From Rhodoferax ferrireducens (GTDB lineage: Bacteria; Pseudomonadota; Gammaproteobacteria; Burkholderiales; Burkholderiaceae_C), in the NCBI GenBank assembly GCA_002083775.1, contig MTEI01000013.1:1-64000 (forward strand): a DNA stretch of 64,000 nt. Reading direction: 5' to 3'. The notes beneath the pieces were generated by a model, which saw only the letters and a list, made by a program, of their open reading frames with translations, was not told the origin of the DNA and searched no databases. The translations under genes were made by a program, and so were the position numbers. Shown one piece after another: positions 39,597 to 48,537 of the stretch. Positions within the stretch are counted from its first letter, which is position 1, and the number at the start of each line of letters is the position of its first letter.

Positions 39597-40355
39597 ATGG
39601 ATATCGCTAACAAGGTTTACATCGTCACCGGTGGCGCGTCTGGGCTGGGCGAAGGCACGGCCCGCATGCTTGCTGCCAAAGGCGGCACCGTGGTCATTGC
39701 CGACATGCAGGCTGACAAAGGCGAGGCCGTTGCCCAAAACATCGGGGGTGCTTTTGTCAAATGCGATGTCAGCAGTGAGGTCGATGCACAGGCGGTGGTC
39801 GCCAAAGCGGTGTCTTTGGGCAAACTGATGGGCTTGGTCAACTGCGCGGGCATTGCACCGGCTGAAAAAACTGTCGGAAAAAACGGGCCGCACACGTTGG
39901 CGACCTTCGGTAAGTGCATCACCGTAAACCTGATCGGCAGTTTCAACATGATTCGCCTGTGCGCCGATGCCATGGCAAAGAACGAACCTGAAGCCACCGG
40001 CGAGCGCGGTGTGCTGATCTCCACCGCCTCGGTGGCCGCCTATGACGGCCAGATGGGGCAAGCCGCCTACAGCGCCTCCAAGGGCGGCATTGTGGGCATG
40101 ACGCTGCCGATTGCCCGTGATCTGGCGCGCAACGGCATCCGCAACATGACGATTGCGCCCGGCATTTTTGGCACCCCGATGCTGTTTGGCATGCCGCAAG
40201 AGGTGCAGGATGCGTTGGCGGCCAACGTGCCTTTCCCATCACGCCTGGGCACGCCGCAAGACTACGCCAAGCTGGCCATCCATATTTTTGAGAACGACAT
40301 GCTCAACGGCGAGGTGATCCGCCTTGACGGCGCCATTCGCCTGGCACCGCGCTAG
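39597..40355 (+). CDS. SDR-family 3-hydroxyacyl-CoA dehydrogenase-like protein
   Basis: A 252-residue SDR close to type-2 3-hydroxyacyl-CoA dehydrogenases (HSD17B10 branch). The Rossmann motif is [19 protein letters not shown], and an acidic residue follows strand 2 ([11 protein letters not shown]), indicating [21 protein letters not shown] carries the insertion typical of this branch; the catalytic Ser-Tyr-Lys is in [25 protein letters not shown]. The C-terminus [22 protein letters not shown] is characteristic. I use the ATG at 39597, after AAGGA. It may act in fatty-acid or branched-chain acyl-CoA oxidation, which the upstream operator supports. No operon partner is next to it. Confidence 0.9.
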   Translation: MDIANKVYIVTGGASGLGEGTARMLAAKGGTVVIADMQADKGEAVAQNIGGAFVKCDVSSEVDAQAVVAKAVSLGKLMGLVNCAGIAPAEKTVGKNGPHTLATFGKCITVNLIGSFNMIRLCADAMAKNEPEATGERGVLISTASVAAYDGQMGQAAYSASKGGIVGMTLPIARDLARNGIRNMTIAPGIFGTPMLFGMPQEVQDALAANVPFPSRLGTPQDYAKLAIHIFENDMLNGEVIRLDGAIRLAPR

Positions 40356-40432
40356 GCGCCCTGGCGGGGGCGGTGCGAACGGCACCGGTCCCTTTGCCAC
40401 CGGGAAGATCGGGCGCATGAGGCCGCGCTTCC

Positions 40433-40438
40433 TACAAT
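40433..40438 (+). promoter_or_regulatory. -10-like TACAAT six bases upstream of dnaG ATG
   Basis: The sequence TACAAT, six bases (CCCGCC), then ATG. As at 1059 and 6735, the spacing suggests a leaderless or very short leader. There is no Shine-Dalgarno in front of dnaG and no clear -35. Confidence 0.45.
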
Positions 40439-40444
40439 CCCGCC

Positions 40445-42313
40445 ATGTCCATCCCGCAAACCTTTGTTCAGGAACTGCTCGCCCGCGCAGATGTGGTGGA
40501 GATTGTGGGCCGCTATGTGCAGCTCAAGAAGGGTGGCGCCAATTTCATGGGGCTGTGCCCGTTTCACAGCGAAAAATCACCGTCTTTTTCGGTCAGCCCG
40601 ACCAAACAGTTTTACCACTGCTTTGGCTGCGGCAAAACCGGCAACGCCATCAGTTTTTTGATGGAGCACGCCGGCATGAGTTTTGTCGAAGCGGTGCACG
40701 ACCTGGCCCAGCAGTTTGGCATGCAGGTGCCCGAAGATGACGCCAGCCCGCAAGACCGCGCCCGCGCCGCCGAGCAGCGGCAAAAACAGCACACTCTGAA
40801 CGATGTGTTGGAGAAAGCCTGCCGCGCCTACCAAAAGCAACTCAAAATCTCACCCCGCGCGGTGAGTTATTTCAAAGGCCGAGGTTTATCCGGGGTGGTG
40901 GCCAAACAATTTGGTCTGGGTTATGCGCCCGAGGGCTGGCGCAGCTTGGCCAGCGTCTTCCCGGCGTACGATGACCCGCTGCTGGTGGAAAGCGGCCTGG
41001 TGATTCTGAACGAAGAAGACGGTGGCGAAGCCAAGCGTTACGACCGCTTTCGCGACCGGGTCATGTTCCCGATCCGCAACATCAAGGGCGAATGCATCGG
41101 TTTTGGTGGGCGCGTGCTGGGCGACGACAAACCCAAGTACCTGAATTCCCCCGAAACGCCGGTGTTCAGCAAGGGCCGCGAGCTCTACGGCCTGTTTGAA
41201 GCCAGGGGCGCTTTGCGCGAACATGGTTACGCGCTGGTCACCGAAGGCTATATGGACGTGGTGGCACTGGCGCAACTGGGTTTTCCCAACGCCGTGGCCA
41301 CGCTGGGTACCGCCTGCACGGCGGAACACGTGCACAAACTGTTTCGTTTCACCGACTCGGTGGTGTTCAGTTTTGACGGCGACAGCGCGGGCAGGCGTGC
41401 CGCACGCAAGGCGCTGGACGCCGCCCTGCCGCTGGCCACCGATGTGCGCAGCGTCAAGTTTCTGTTTTTGCCGACAGAACATGACCCCGACAGCTTTATC
41501 CGCGAACATGGCAAAGACGCCTTTGCCCGCTATGTCAGCGAGGCCGTGCCGCTAAGCCGGTTTCTGCTGGACGCCGCCCGTGAAGGCTGCGACCTGCACA
41601 CCGCCGAAGGCCGCGCCCACCTGGCCAGCAACGCCAAACCCCTGTGGGAGCTGATGCCCGCAGGCGCCCTGAAGCAGCAACTTCTGACCGAAATTGCCGA
41701 CCTGGTGCAACTCTCCAGCCGGGAGCTCACCGATGTCTGGTACCCGGCACAAGCCAAAGCCAAGCCGCAGCGCCCGCGCAAGGACACTTATCAAAGTGAT
41801 AGCGACTACCGCAACAAGGACGAGGGCTACAGCCCGAAATCTTATAAATCCAAGGGCAGCCCCCGGCCTGCGGCCAATAGCCGCCTGCCCGCCAGCCGGG
41901 CCGACCACGCAGCGCGCATCTTGCTCGACAACATGGCTGCGCTGGAGGCCCTGTCTGCCGAAGACCATGGCCTGCTGTGTGGGCTGGAGGCACCTTACGG
42001 ACCACTGTTCAGCTGGCTGGAGGCGCAGTTTCATGAACACGGTGCGCAGCCTTGGGTGGCGTTGCGCGAGGGCCTGCAAGGCCATGAGAGTGAGGCTTTT
42101 GCCCTGAAACTGATGGCGGGTCATGAGCTGGGCGTAGCCGACGACGCGCTTGAGGCTGCCGCCGAGCTGCGCCACCTGCTCAACCGGATGCTGATCGAAC
42201 AGCTCAAAGCCGACGAAACCCAGGCCATTGAAGCCGCCAAGGCCAACCCCGCCGCCCTGCAGCGCTACCGTGAATTGCAGGCGCGCCGACTCGCGCTGGA
42301 ATCGGCGTCCTGA
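40445..42313 (+). CDS. dnaG: DNA primase
   Basis: DnaG makes RNA primers at the replication fork. The CHC2 zinc domain has CPFHSEKSPSFSVSPTKQFY followed by HCFGCGKTG. The catalytic N-domain follows, then the TOPRIM part with the glutamate in ALVTEGYMDVVALAQLG near residue 265 and the aspartates in FSFDGDSAGRRAARK. The C-terminal DnaB-binding domain (from about 490) is connected by a polar linker (RKDTYQSDSDYRNKDEGYSP). It is 622 residues. It lies directly upstream of rpoD, as in many proteobacteria, though rpsU is absent. Confidence 0.97.
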   Translation: MSIPQTFVQELLARADVVEIVGRYVQLKKGGANFMGLCPFHSEKSPSFSVSPTKQFYHCFGCGKTGNAISFLMEHAGMSFVEAVHDLAQQFGMQVPEDDASPQDRARAAEQRQKQHTLNDVLEKACRAYQKQLKISPRAVSYFKGRGLSGVVAKQFGLGYAPEGWRSLASVFPAYDDPLLVESGLVILNEEDGGEAKRYDRFRDRVMFPIRNIKGECIGFGGRVLGDDKPKYLNSPETPVFSKGRELYGLFEARGALREHGYALVTEGYMDVVALAQLGFPNAVATLGTACTAEHVHKLFRFTDSVVFSFDGDSAGRRAARKALDAALPLATDVRSVKFLFLPTEHDPDSFIREHGKDAFARYVSEAVPLSRFLLDAAREGCDLHTAEGRAHLASNAKPLWELMPAGALKQQLLTEIADLVQLSSRELTDVWYPAQAKAKPQRPRKDTYQSDSDYRNKDEGYSPKSYKSKGSPRPAANSRLPASRADHAARILLDNMAALEALSAEDHGLLCGLEAPYGPLFSWLEAQFHEHGAQPWVALREGLQGHESEAFALKLMAGHELGVADDALEAAAELRHLLNRMLIEQLKADETQAIEAAKANPAALQRYRELQARRLALESAS

Positions 42314-42358
42314 CCGCGATTCAAGGCGAGTCGCCCCAGCGTTTGGGCGAGAAAAAGG

Positions 42359-42364
42359 TATAAT
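42359..42364 (+). promoter_or_regulatory. rpoD -10 box TATAAT
   Basis: A perfect TATAAT in the 269-base dnaG-rpoD gap, about 220 bases before the rpoD start, preceded by AAAAAGG. A matching -35 is not clear. It implies that rpoD has a promoter of its own in addition to read-through from dnaG. The leader after it shows no further recognisable element. Confidence 0.5.
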
Positions 42365-42582
42365 CCGCCGTTTTTCGCCCAGGCAAGCGCGACAGCAGCA
42401 CCTCCGGACCCGGCCAACACGATGCGTACAGATGCATCCGGCCACTTTGCCGCAAGGACTGCACACCAAATGTTCGCCCACCCGTCTTGCCGGACATTGC
42501 CCATTTTTGCGATGCTTTTCTAACCGCTGGTCTGCCCTCAGCGCTTCACATGCTTCGTTTTTCGTCGTTTTGAGGTTCACCC

Positions 42583-44907
42583 ATGCCTGCTTCCAAGCCA
42601 AAGACACCACCTGCTGCCGCAGCCAAGACCAGCGCTGTCAAAAAAACAGCCAGCAAACCTACCGAACCGAAAGAGCCCCTCGTGCCCGCATCCAAATCCA
42701 TCGTCAAACCCGTTGCTGAAGTTCAGGTTGAGCCCGTTGCCGAACCCGTCGTGAAGAAAAAAGTCACCAAGGCCCCCAAAGCCGCCGCCGCTGAGGCACC
42801 CGCCGCTGCCGGCGCCGGTGCCAAACGTGGCCGCAAACCGAAAGCGGGCAAAGAGGCTGCCGAAGTCGATGAGCTGGACATGTCCGACATCGAGGACGAT
42901 CTGGCGGGTGAGCCGGTGGTTGAAGTAACTGAAGCGACCGAGACCACCGAAAAAGTCAAACCCCTTCGCATGAAGATCAGCAAGGCCAAAGAGCGCGCCT
43001 TGATGAAAGAGTTTGGCCTGGATGAAACCGTGCTGTCTGAGGAAGACCTGGCCAAACGCCGTCTGCGCCTCAAAGCCCTGATCAAACTCGGCAAGACCCG
43101 TGGCTACCTGACCCACGGCGAAATCTCCGATCACCTGCCCGACAAGTTGGTGGATGCGGAAACCATGGAAGTGGTGATTTCCATGCTCAATGACATGGGT
43201 GTGGCGGTTTACGAACACACGCCTGATGCCGAAACTCTGCTGCTGAACCAGAACGGCCCCACCGCCGCCACAGAAGAAGAAGCCGAGGAAGAAGCCGAAG
43301 CCGCCTTGAGCACGGTAGACAGCGAGTTCGGCCGAACCACCGACCCGGTGCGTATGTACATGCGCGAAATGGGCACGGTCGAGCTGCTGACCCGCGAAGG
43401 CGAGATCGAGATCGCCAAACGCATCGAAGGTGGCCTGATGGCGATGATGGAAGCCATTTCCGCCTCGCCCGCCACCATCGAAGTGATCTTGCAGCTGGGT
43501 GAAGACATCCGCAGCGACAAGGTGGTCATCACCACCATCGTTGACGGTTTCACCAACCCCAACGAGGCCGACGATTACGTGGCCGAAGAAGACTTTGACG
43601 AATTTGATGCCGACGATGACGACGACGGCAAGGGCGGCTCCAAAGCGCTGACCAAAAAGCTCGAAGAGCTGAAAAAAGAAGCCATGAGCCGCTTCGACCG
43701 CATGCGCGAGCATTTCGAGAAAATCCACGCGATCTACGAGAAGGAGGGTTATGGCACACCCGCGTATCAGAAGACCCAGCGCGCCCTGTCAGACGAGCTG
43801 ATGTCGATCCGCTTCACCGCCAAAACCATCGAAAAACTCTGCGACATGGTGCGTGGGCAGGTGGACGACGTGCGCAAGAAAGAGCGCGAACTGCGCCGCA
43901 TCATCGTCGACAAATGCGGCTACCCGCAGGCCAACTTCATTGTCGAGTTCAGTGGCCGTGACAAACACCACAACAAGGTCGCCAGCCATTTGCTGGATCT
44001 GAAATGGATCGAGAAACAGGCCGCTGCAGGCAAGGCCTGGAGCGCGACCATGGGCCGCAACATCCCGCCGGTTCAGGAGTTGCAACAGCGCCTGATCGAC
44101 CTGCAAGCCAAGGTGGTGGTGCCGCTGGACCAGCTCAAGGACATCAATAAGCGCATGAACGAAGGCGAATACGCCTCCCGTGCGGCCAAAAAAGAGATGA
44201 TCGAGGCCAACTTGCGGCTGGTGATCTCGATCGCCAAAAAGTACACCAACCGTGGTCTGCAGTTTCTTGACTTGATCCAGGAAGGCAACATCGGCCTGAT
44301 GAAGGCGGTGGACAAGTTCGAATACCGTCGCGGCTACAAATTCAGTACCTACGCCACCTGGTGGATTCGCCAGGCCATCACCCGCAGCATCGCCGACCAG
44401 GCGCGCACCATCCGGATTCCGGTGCACATGATCGAAACCATCAACAAGATGAACCGCATCAGCCGCCAGCACCTGCAGGAGTTTGGCTACGAGCCCGACG
44501 CATCCGTGCTGGCCGAACGTATGGAAATCCCCGAGGACAAGATCCGCAAGATCATGAAGATCGCCAAAGAGCCGATTTCCATGGAAACGCCGATTGGTGA
44601 CGATGACGACAGCCACCTGGGTGACTTCATCGAAGACGGCGCCAACACCGCCCCCATGGAAGCCGCGATGCAGGCCGGTCTGCGCGATGTGGTGAAAGAC
44701 ATTCTCGACAGCCTGACGCCGCGTGAAGCCAAGGTGCTGCGCATGCGTTTTGGCATCGAGATGACCAACGACCACACCCTCGAAGAAGTGGGCAAGCAGT
44801 TTGACGTGACGCGTGAACGCATCCGCCAGATCGAGGCCAAAGCGCTGCGCAAGCTCAAGCACCCCAGCCGCTCAGACAAGCTGCGCAGCTTTACAGACAA
44901 CCTTTAA
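42583..44907 (+). CDS. rpoD: Primary sigma factor RpoD (sigma-70)
   Basis: The housekeeping sigma factor. The N-terminal 130 residues form a Lys/Ala/Pro-rich low-complexity extension with an AT-hook-like [10 protein letters not shown]. Region 1.1 begins near residue 140 ([20 protein letters not shown]). Region 1.2 is [23 protein letters not shown] non-conserved acidic segment follows ([16 protein letters not shown]). Regions 2.1-2.4 hold [20 protein letters not shown] and the -10 recognition helix; region 3 begins [16 protein letters not shown]. Region 4.2 is [20 protein letters not shown]. It is 774 residues. The long basic N-terminus is common in Burkholderiales sigma-70. Confidence 0.98.
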   Translation: MPASKPKTPPAAAAKTSAVKKTASKPTEPKEPLVPASKSIVKPVAEVQVEPVAEPVVKKKVTKAPKAAAAEAPAAAGAGAKRGRKPKAGKEAAEVDELDMSDIEDDLAGEPVVEVTEATETTEKVKPLRMKISKAKERALMKEFGLDETVLSEEDLAKRRLRLKALIKLGKTRGYLTHGEISDHLPDKLVDAETMEVVISMLNDMGVAVYEHTPDAETLLLNQNGPTAATEEEAEEEAEAALSTVDSEFGRTTDPVRMYMREMGTVELLTREGEIEIAKRIEGGLMAMMEAISASPATIEVILQLGEDIRSDKVVITTIVDGFTNPNEADDYVAEEDFDEFDADDDDDGKGGSKALTKKLEELKKEAMSRFDRMREHFEKIHAIYEKEGYGTPAYQKTQRALSDELMSIRFTAKTIEKLCDMVRGQVDDVRKKERELRRIIVDKCGYPQANFIVEFSGRDKHHNKVASHLLDLKWIEKQAAAGKAWSATMGRNIPPVQELQQRLIDLQAKVVVPLDQLKDINKRMNEGEYASRAAKKEMIEANLRLVISIAKKYTNRGLQFLDLIQEGNIGLMKAVDKFEYRRGYKFSTYATWWIRQAITRSIADQARTIRIPVHMIETINKMNRISRQHLQEFGYEPDASVLAERMEIPEDKIRKIMKIAKEPISMETPIGDDDDSHLGDFIEDGANTAPMEAAMQAGLRDVVKDILDSLTPREAKVLRMRFGIEMTNDHTLEEVGKQFDVTRERIRQIEAKALRKLKHPSRSDKLRSFTDNL

Positions 44908-44947
44908 CCGGTGCTGGATGCCTCATCACGGGATGAGCGCCCTCGGT

Positions 44948-45017
44948 TGTCATTGCGGGCTCGACCCGCAATCCATGCCATCAAAGCCATGGATCCCGGA
45001 TCAAGTTCGGACTGACA
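44948..45017. repeat. Dispersed palindromic repeat (CATTGCGGG family), copy 2
   Basis: The copy reads TGTCATTGCGGGCTCGACCC, GCAATCCATG, a spacer, CATGGATCCCGGATCAAG. The first palindrome and the CCATG...CATGG pair match copy 1 at 7230. It lies directly after rpoD, ahead of the terminator. Confidence 0.8.
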
Positions 45018-45028
45018 AAAAACCTACA

Positions 45029-45078
45029 CAAAAAGCGCCTCAAGCCCTTATGAAACGGGCGTGAGGCGCTCTTTTTTT
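45029..45078. terminator. Bidirectional terminator, rpoD / ligB
   Basis: A long interrupted stem: AGCGCCTCA pairs with TGAGGCGCT, and inside it GCCC pairs with GGGC around a nine-base loop. A-runs precede and T-runs follow. It lies between the convergent rpoD and ligB genes and can serve both. Confidence 0.88.
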
Positions 45079-45100
45079 GGTAGTGACTGAGGTGCGCGGG

Positions 45101-45949
45101 CTAAAACTTTTCCAGCGCGATCAGGCCCGCGGCCGTGTTCGAAATCGGGATGTGGTAGTGGCTGTGCACCTTGCGCACACCATGACCCGGGCCCACCGCG
45201 AGGCTGGCGCGCATGGCCAGCCACATCAGCAGCTCAATGCCTTGGGAGCCGGTTTTTTCCACCAGATCGTGGTTGGTGAACTGGGTCGCCCACTCGGGGT
45301 TGCTGACCAGGCTTTCCATAAACTGCAGGTCAAATTCCTTGTTCAGGAAACCGGCGCGTTCTCCTTCGAGCTGGTGGCTCAAGCCCCCAGAGGCAATCAC
45401 CGCCACCTTTTTGTCACTGTCCCAGCTGGTTATGGCTTCACCGACGGCACGACCCAGGGCATACACGCGCTCGGGCTTGGGTAGCGGAAACTGCACTGTG
45501 TTGATGCAGATCGGCACCATCGTCACCGGGCATTCACCTTCAGGCCAGAACAGCTTGAGCGGCATGGTGCAGGCGTGATCGACCAGCATTTCCTGGCAGG
45601 TGGTGATGTCAAAGTTTTTGTCCACCAGGTGGTTGATGATGTGCCATGACAAGTCCAGGTTGCCCTTGAACGGCGGCAGCGTCGGGATGCCCCAGCCTTC
45701 GTCAGCGTTGTTGTAGACCTCGGCAGCGCCCACCGCAAAGGTGGGCATCTTGTCCAGAAAGAAGTTCAGGCCATGGTCGTTGTAGAAGATCACCACCACA
45801 TCGGGCTTTTTCTCTTGCAGCCACTGCTGCACCGGCGGGTAGCCGTCAAAAAACGGTTTCCAGTAGGGTTCCTGCTGACGACCTTTGTGAATTGCGCCGC
45901 CAATCGCGGGCACGTGCGATGTACCCAAACCGCCAATCAATGTTGTCAT
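45101..45949 (-). CDS. ligB: Extradiol dioxygenase beta subunit, LigB-like
   Basis: A class III (LigB-type) extradiol dioxygenase catalytic subunit of 282 residues. The iron ligands fit: His12 (GTSHVPAIGG), His59 (YNDHGLNFF) and Glu in GSQGIELLMW near 235. The catalytic acid/base histidine is in SGGLSHQLEGERAGF. With LigA it would form an enzyme of the protocatechuate 4,5-dioxygenase group, cleaving protocatechuate, gallate or a methylated relative meta to the hydroxyls. The sequence is not close to known PmdB proteins as I recall them, so the substrate is open. No downstream ring-fission genes (ligC, ligI, ligJ, ligK) follow. Confidence 0.87.
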   Translation of the reverse strand: MTTLIGGLGTSHVPAIGGAIHKGRQQEPYWKPFFDGYPPVQQWLQEKKPDVVVIFYNDHGLNFFLDKMPTFAVGAAEVYNNADEGWGIPTLPPFKGNLDLSWHIINHLVDKNFDITTCQEMLVDHACTMPLKLFWPEGECPVTMVPICINTVQFPLPKPERVYALGRAVGEAITSWDSDKKVAVIASGGLSHQLEGERAGFLNKEFDLQFMESLVSNPEWATQFTNHDLVEKTGSQGIELLMWLAMRASLAVGPGHGVRKVHSHYHIPISNTAAGLIALEKF

Positions 45950-45977
45950 GTGTTTGTCTCCAAAATGGTTGTGACGG

Positions 45978-46331
45978 TCATTGCCCTGCTGCGACCAGCT
46001 TGGCTTTGAATTCGTCTTTGGTCATGCCGGTCTGCTGGGCACCGATGTCCTGCATGTCCAGCCCAAAAATGCCGGCAAACTTGGCCAGGTAGTAGGCATT
46101 GCCACCGGCGTCCAGCAGTTGCAGCACGTTTTTGGCGCGGATGGCGGCGGCCTGCGGCTCGGTCAGGCTGTACTTGCGCATGTAGGCTTCTTCGTCTTTC
46201 AGAAACTCGGCGCGGTTGTCGGCCGAATTAAACGAAAAACACATCTTGTTGAGGGCGTAGCCGCGTTTGGCATATTCCCCGTCAAACGGGTTGGTGCCAG
46301 GTATCTGGGGCAAGGGTTGGGATGAACTCAC
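45978..46331 (-). CDS. ligA: Extradiol dioxygenase alpha subunit, LigA-like
   Basis: The small helical subunit that covers the active site of LigB. It has 117 residues with the LigA pattern: YAKRGYALNKMCFSFNSADNRAEFLKDEEAYMRKYSLTEPQAAAI, then LLDAGGNAYYLAKFAGIFG and the C-terminal TGMTKDEFKAKL. The start is GTG, with AGGAG seven bases before it. It lies 28 bases upstream of ligB, and the pair is divergent from the lysR gene. Confidence 0.88.
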   Translation of the reverse strand: MSSSQPLPQIPGTNPFDGEYAKRGYALNKMCFSFNSADNRAEFLKDEEAYMRKYSLTEPQAAAIRAKNVLQLLDAGGNAYYLAKFAGIFGLDMQDIGAQQTGMTKDEFKAKLVAAGQ

Positions 46332-46404
46332 TGTTTGTCTCCTGTTTTGATCAATATCAAAACCGAGTATCTGATGCGCACCTCATAAAATAAATGCATG
46401 AATA

Positions 46405-46421
46405 CTCATCAAATCCATGAG
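46405..46421. promoter_or_regulatory. LysR-type operator between ligA and lysR
   Basis: The palindrome CTCAT, seven bases, ATGAG fits the T-N11-A pattern recognised by LysR-type regulators. It lies 8 bases before the lysR start codon and about 75 from the divergent ligA start, a placement that would allow autorepression and activation of ligAB. Confidence 0.55.
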
Positions 46422-46429
46422 CAGTTTCG

Positions 46430-47356
46430 ATGAATGAGTCATCGGGACGCCGCGACTACACCGATCTGGATGGCCACCTGCTGCAATTGCTGGTGGCGGT
46501 GGTCGAGACCGGTTCGATCACTGCGGCGGCCCAGCGCCTGGGCGTGACGCAGTCGGCGGTGAGCCATTTGCTCGACAAGTTGCGCGCCATCACCGGGGAG
46601 GCGCTGTTTGTCAAATCCGGTCGCGGCATTGTGGCCACCGCGCATGCGCAAGGCCTGGCCGACAAGGCGCGGGCCTTGCTGCTGGCGATGGAAGGTTTTG
46701 CCACAGCTGGCACGTTTGACCCAGCGCGCTGGCAAGGCACGTTCACCATTGCCGCCAACGACTTCCAGCGTGACCTGCTGCTGCCCGCACTGCTGCAACA
46801 TCTGCGTTCAACCGCGCCGGGTGTGGTGCTGAGGGTGGTTCCGTCGAACATTCCCACACTGGAGATGCTGCGCCAAGAAGCCTGCCAGCTCGTCATCAGC
46901 CCGCGCCCGCCCGACGGTGGCGACGTGATGCAAAAACGCCTGTTTGAAGACCACTTCCGGGTATTTTTTGACCCTGGCCAGCGCAGCGCACCACAAACCC
47001 GTGCCGACTATCTGGCTTCTGAACACGCCACCGTCAGTTATGACAACCAGCGCTCTCTGGACATTGACCAGTGGCTGGTGGGGCAAGGGGTTCGGCGTCG
47101 TTTTCGGGTGATGGTGCCCGGTCTGGCAGCGCTACCGGCATTCATGCGCGGCAGCCAGTTGCTCGCCACCGCACCCAGCCTGATGCAATTGCATCTGTTC
47201 AAGGACCTTGCCAATGCCCCGGTACCGCTGCCTTGCCCGCCCATGCCCATGTACATGATCTGGCACCGGCGCTACCAGGACGATAGTGCACACCGCTGGC
47301 TGCGTGAGGGCTTGAGCCATATTTCTTATAAATATCAAAACACCACCCAGCCCTGA
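46430..47356 (+). CDS. LysR-family transcriptional regulator
   Basis: A LysR-type regulator of 308 residues. The N-terminal winged helix is HLLQLLVAVVETGSITAAAQRLGVTQSAVSHLLDKLRAITGEALF (residues about 16-60). The periplasmic-binding-protein-like effector domain begins near residue 100 (FTIAANDFQRDLLLPALL). It is divergent from ligAB with a T-N11-A palindrome between them, so it probably controls that operon. The effector is unknown, perhaps the dioxygenase substrate or product. The last residues (SYKYQNTTQP) are polar. Confidence 0.92.
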   Translation: MNESSGRRDYTDLDGHLLQLLVAVVETGSITAAAQRLGVTQSAVSHLLDKLRAITGEALFVKSGRGIVATAHAQGLADKARALLLAMEGFATAGTFDPARWQGTFTIAANDFQRDLLLPALLQHLRSTAPGVVLRVVPSNIPTLEMLRQEACQLVISPRPPDGGDVMQKRLFEDHFRVFFDPGQRSAPQTRADYLASEHATVSYDNQRSLDIDQWLVGQGVRRRFRVMVPGLAALPAFMRGSQLLATAPSLMQLHLFKDLANAPVPLPCPPMPMYMIWHRRYQDDSAHRWLREGLSHISYKYQNTTQP

Positions 47357-47410
47357 AACTCCGCTGCCCGCAGCATCCACGATCACTGGTCGTGAAATCT
47401 GAGAAACCGA

Positions 47411-47447
47411 AGTCATGGATGGCGGGTCGAGGCCCGCAATGACATCC
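47411..47447. repeat. Dispersed palindromic repeat (CATTGCGGG family), copy 3
   Basis: An inverted-orientation copy: AGTCATGGATGGCGGGTCGA then GGCCCGCAATGACATCC. It corresponds to the first palindrome of copies 1 and 2 only. It lies between the convergent lysR and araC-type genes. Confidence 0.7.
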
Positions 47448-47452
47448 CTCTT

Positions 47453-48427
47453 TCATGATTCCAAGTGGCTTGGCTGCGATGAAAGTGCCATGGCGGGTGC
47501 TGCGTTATCAAGCGTCGTGTGCGCCTGGCGGTAGGCCTGCGGCGCCAGCCCGGTGCGGCGCTTGAAAAAACGCGAAAAATACGCCGGATCCTCAAAACCC
47601 AGTTCCAAAGCCAGCCGGGCCGTGGGCGCAGCGATGTAGATCAGCCGCCGACACGCCTCACGCGTCAGACGTTCATGCACCAGTTCCAGCGCACTCACAC
47701 CGCGCTCGGCGCGCACCAGCCGGTTCAGGCGCGGGGTCGACAGACCCAGGCGCGAGGCATAACGTGCCAACGGCCAATGCTCCAGAAAATGCTGCTCCAC
47801 CAACAGCAAAAACCGCGTGAAAAGTACCTGATGGCGGTGGCTGCGCCCGCCTTGCACCTGGGCGTCCTGCGCCTTAACCTGCGCCAGACGCCACACCACC
47901 GCGCGCGCCAGCCAGACCGGCACCGGCGAATTCAGCGAGGCGGGCTGGCTGAACTCCGCCAGCAGTTGCCGCAACAAGGCATCCAGCCGCACGGCCGCCT
48001 CGTCACCAGCAGCAAAACGCAACACGCCCGGCGTCAGAAACACCGCCCGAAACGCCTCACCCACCGCCTGGAACTCACCCTCGAGCAAAAACCGCGCGCT
48101 CAGCGTCAGCACCAGCCCGTCGGTGCCTTGGGCAAAGCGAAAGCCATGCACCACACCGGGCGGCACCACGATGCCCGCCGGGCCAACCACGGTGTCGCGG
48201 CGCTCATCGAGCAGCACGTCGGCCTCACCCTGCTGCAGCCACAGCACCTGGTACAGGCCATGGTGCTGGTGCGGTTCAATCTCCCATTGGTACAACTGGC
48301 TGCGCGACTGCACGTCTTCGATGTGCAGCATCTCCTGCCCCACCGAGGCCGCTTCGCCGTAGAGCGAAAACGTCGGGATGGTGTGCGCCCGGGGCGAATC
48401 GCTGCCGGGCCGGGTGGTAGAAGCCAT
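47453..48427 (-). CDS. AraC-family regulator, PobR-like
   Basis: An AraC/XylS regulator of 324 residues. The N-terminal cupin-like effector domain includes IPTFSLYGE, a segment typical of the AraC-type PobR (4-hydroxybenzoate-responsive) group, and WEIEPHQHHGLYQVLWLQQGEA. The C-terminal HTH has ARYASRLGLSTPRLNRLVRAERG and ALELGFEDPAYFSRFFKRRTG. I start at MASTTRPGSDS, since the 16 extra residues in the track precede a weak context. It is divergent from the P450 gene. A palindrome lies between them, so the likely target is the P450 operon. A hydroxylated or methoxylated benzoate is the expected effector. Confidence 0.88.
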   Translation of the reverse strand: MASTTRPGSDSPRAHTIPTFSLYGEAASVGQEMLHIEDVQSRSQLYQWEIEPHQHHGLYQVLWLQQGEADVLLDERRDTVVGPAGIVVPPGVVHGFRFAQGTDGLVLTLSARFLLEGEFQAVGEAFRAVFLTPGVLRFAAGDEAAVRLDALLRQLLAEFSQPASLNSPVPVWLARAVVWRLAQVKAQDAQVQGGRSHRHQVLFTRFLLLVEQHFLEHWPLARYASRLGLSTPRLNRLVRAERGVSALELVHERLTREACRRLIYIAAPTARLALELGFEDPAYFSRFFKRRTGLAPQAYRQAHTTLDNAAPAMALSSQPSHLES

Positions 48428-48444
48428 GCCCTCATTTTGAACGA

Positions 48445-48469
48445 AAAGTACCAGCACGGGTGGTACTTT
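48445..48469. promoter_or_regulatory. Palindromic operator between araC-type gene and P450
   Basis: Perfect nine-base inverted arms AAAGTACCA and TGGTACTTT with a seven-base spacer (GCACGGG). It lies 17 bases upstream of the regulator start and about 70 upstream of the P450 start, in the divergent promoter region. Confidence 0.7.
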
Positions 48470-48537
48470 ATGCAAGGACTGAACGACCCCCTTGCCCTAC
48501 AGTTCGCTCCACAACAAAACCACACCGGAGACAGCCC

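Noticed and set aside
40000-40444. CRISPR array, phage or complete insertion sequence anywhere in the window
   Set aside because: No regularly spaced repeat array, transposase, integrase or phage structural gene was seen in the ORF track or by reading. The coordinates here are only a placeholder for the whole window.
41786-41850. Possible TAGAGGCC-family copy in the dnaG linker (TTATCAAAGTGATAGCGACT)
   Set aside because: The AT-rich edge and TAGC motif fit, but the palindrome and end are too diverged to claim. Kept only as a possibility.
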